Assembly (NCBI GenBank): GCA_963576725.1
Contig: OY755237.1
Location: forward strand, 62,470,979 to 62,534,978
Length of the DNA: 64,000 bases
DNA from: Azorinus chamasolen
Taxonomy: Eukaryota; Mollusca; Bivalvia; Cardiida; Solecurtidae
Direction of reading: 5' to 3'
A program made the position numbers and the translations under genes. Numbering within the stretch: position 1 is the stretch's first letter; every line of letters begins with the position of its first letter. Positions 63,935 through 64,000 of the stretch are shown one piece after another. The notes beneath the pieces were generated by a model that saw nothing but the letters and a program-made list of their open reading frames with translations, made no database searches and was not told the origin of the DNA.

Positions 63935-64000
63935 TCAGCTAATTAGAAGTCGAGGAAGACACCGAAGGTTGTTTCCTTGCACAAAAATTTCATTGTTCTG
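63935..64000 (+). mobile_element. SINE-like tail at the window edge
   Basis: GTCGAGGAAGACACCGAAGG and TTTCCTTGCACAAAAATTTC resemble the GAGGAAG ... GTGCACAGA.CAAATT tails seen at 27485-27545 and in the 13930 SINE. It is cut by the window edge. Confidence 0.4.

Overview
This is animal (metazoan) nuclear DNA, most likely from a bivalve mollusc. It has intron-rich genes with short GT-AG exons, AT-rich introns, tRNA-derived SINE heads and a very heavy load of short palindromic and internally tandem-repeated mobile elements of the kind common in clam genomes. The bivalve call is an inference; no lineage-specific gene proves it.

Two conserved genes stand head to head with 2.1 kb between their start codons. 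On the minus strand (6920 down to 2285) are four exons of PSMG1, proteasome assembly chaperone 1; its last part was not found and probably lies left of the window. On the plus strand (9055 to 54106) is a nearly 45-kb SYAP1/Sap47 gene (BSD-domain synapse-associated protein 1). Six constitutive exons are followed by two phase-compatible C-terminal exons, 46431-46510 and 53958-54106. Both totals are exact multiples of three, giving proteins of 321 and 344 residues. Downstream is a tentative two-exon gene for a 50-residue membrane micropeptide (55987-56676).

Almost everything else is repeats. My family labels are: TTAA-A to TTAA-F, piggyBac-like MITEs of about 200-265 bp with CCCTTT-type ends, TTAA flanks and a long central palindrome; TA-T, Tigger/pogo-like MITEs of about 204 bp starting CAGTA(A/G)AACC with TA flanks; HINE, 1.3-1.4 kb elements with 145-bp internal tandem repeats, hairpin ends and T-run insertion sites (Helentron-associated/'pearl'-like); a related 2-kb element with nuclear-receptor-like half sites; two hAT-type elements; a 1-kb foldback element with a perfect 9-bp target duplication; another 1-kb foldback element carrying a tRNA-like sequence; a dead mariner transposase; SINEs; and simple or mini-satellites. 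In TTAA families A, B, D and E 'plus' means the arm reading GTAGACCCAGATC comes first; in family C it means the end reading CCTCCATAAATACGCC comes first.

The most unusual signal is in the MITEs. Families with different termini and target sites (TTAA and TA) share the same hairpin apex, GCTCCTATAGGAGC. The TTAA families A, B, D and E also keep the same mismatch between their two stem arms in most copies. Stretches between listed repeats that are not mentioned hold only degenerate fragments of the same families or AT-rich intron in which I see nothing.
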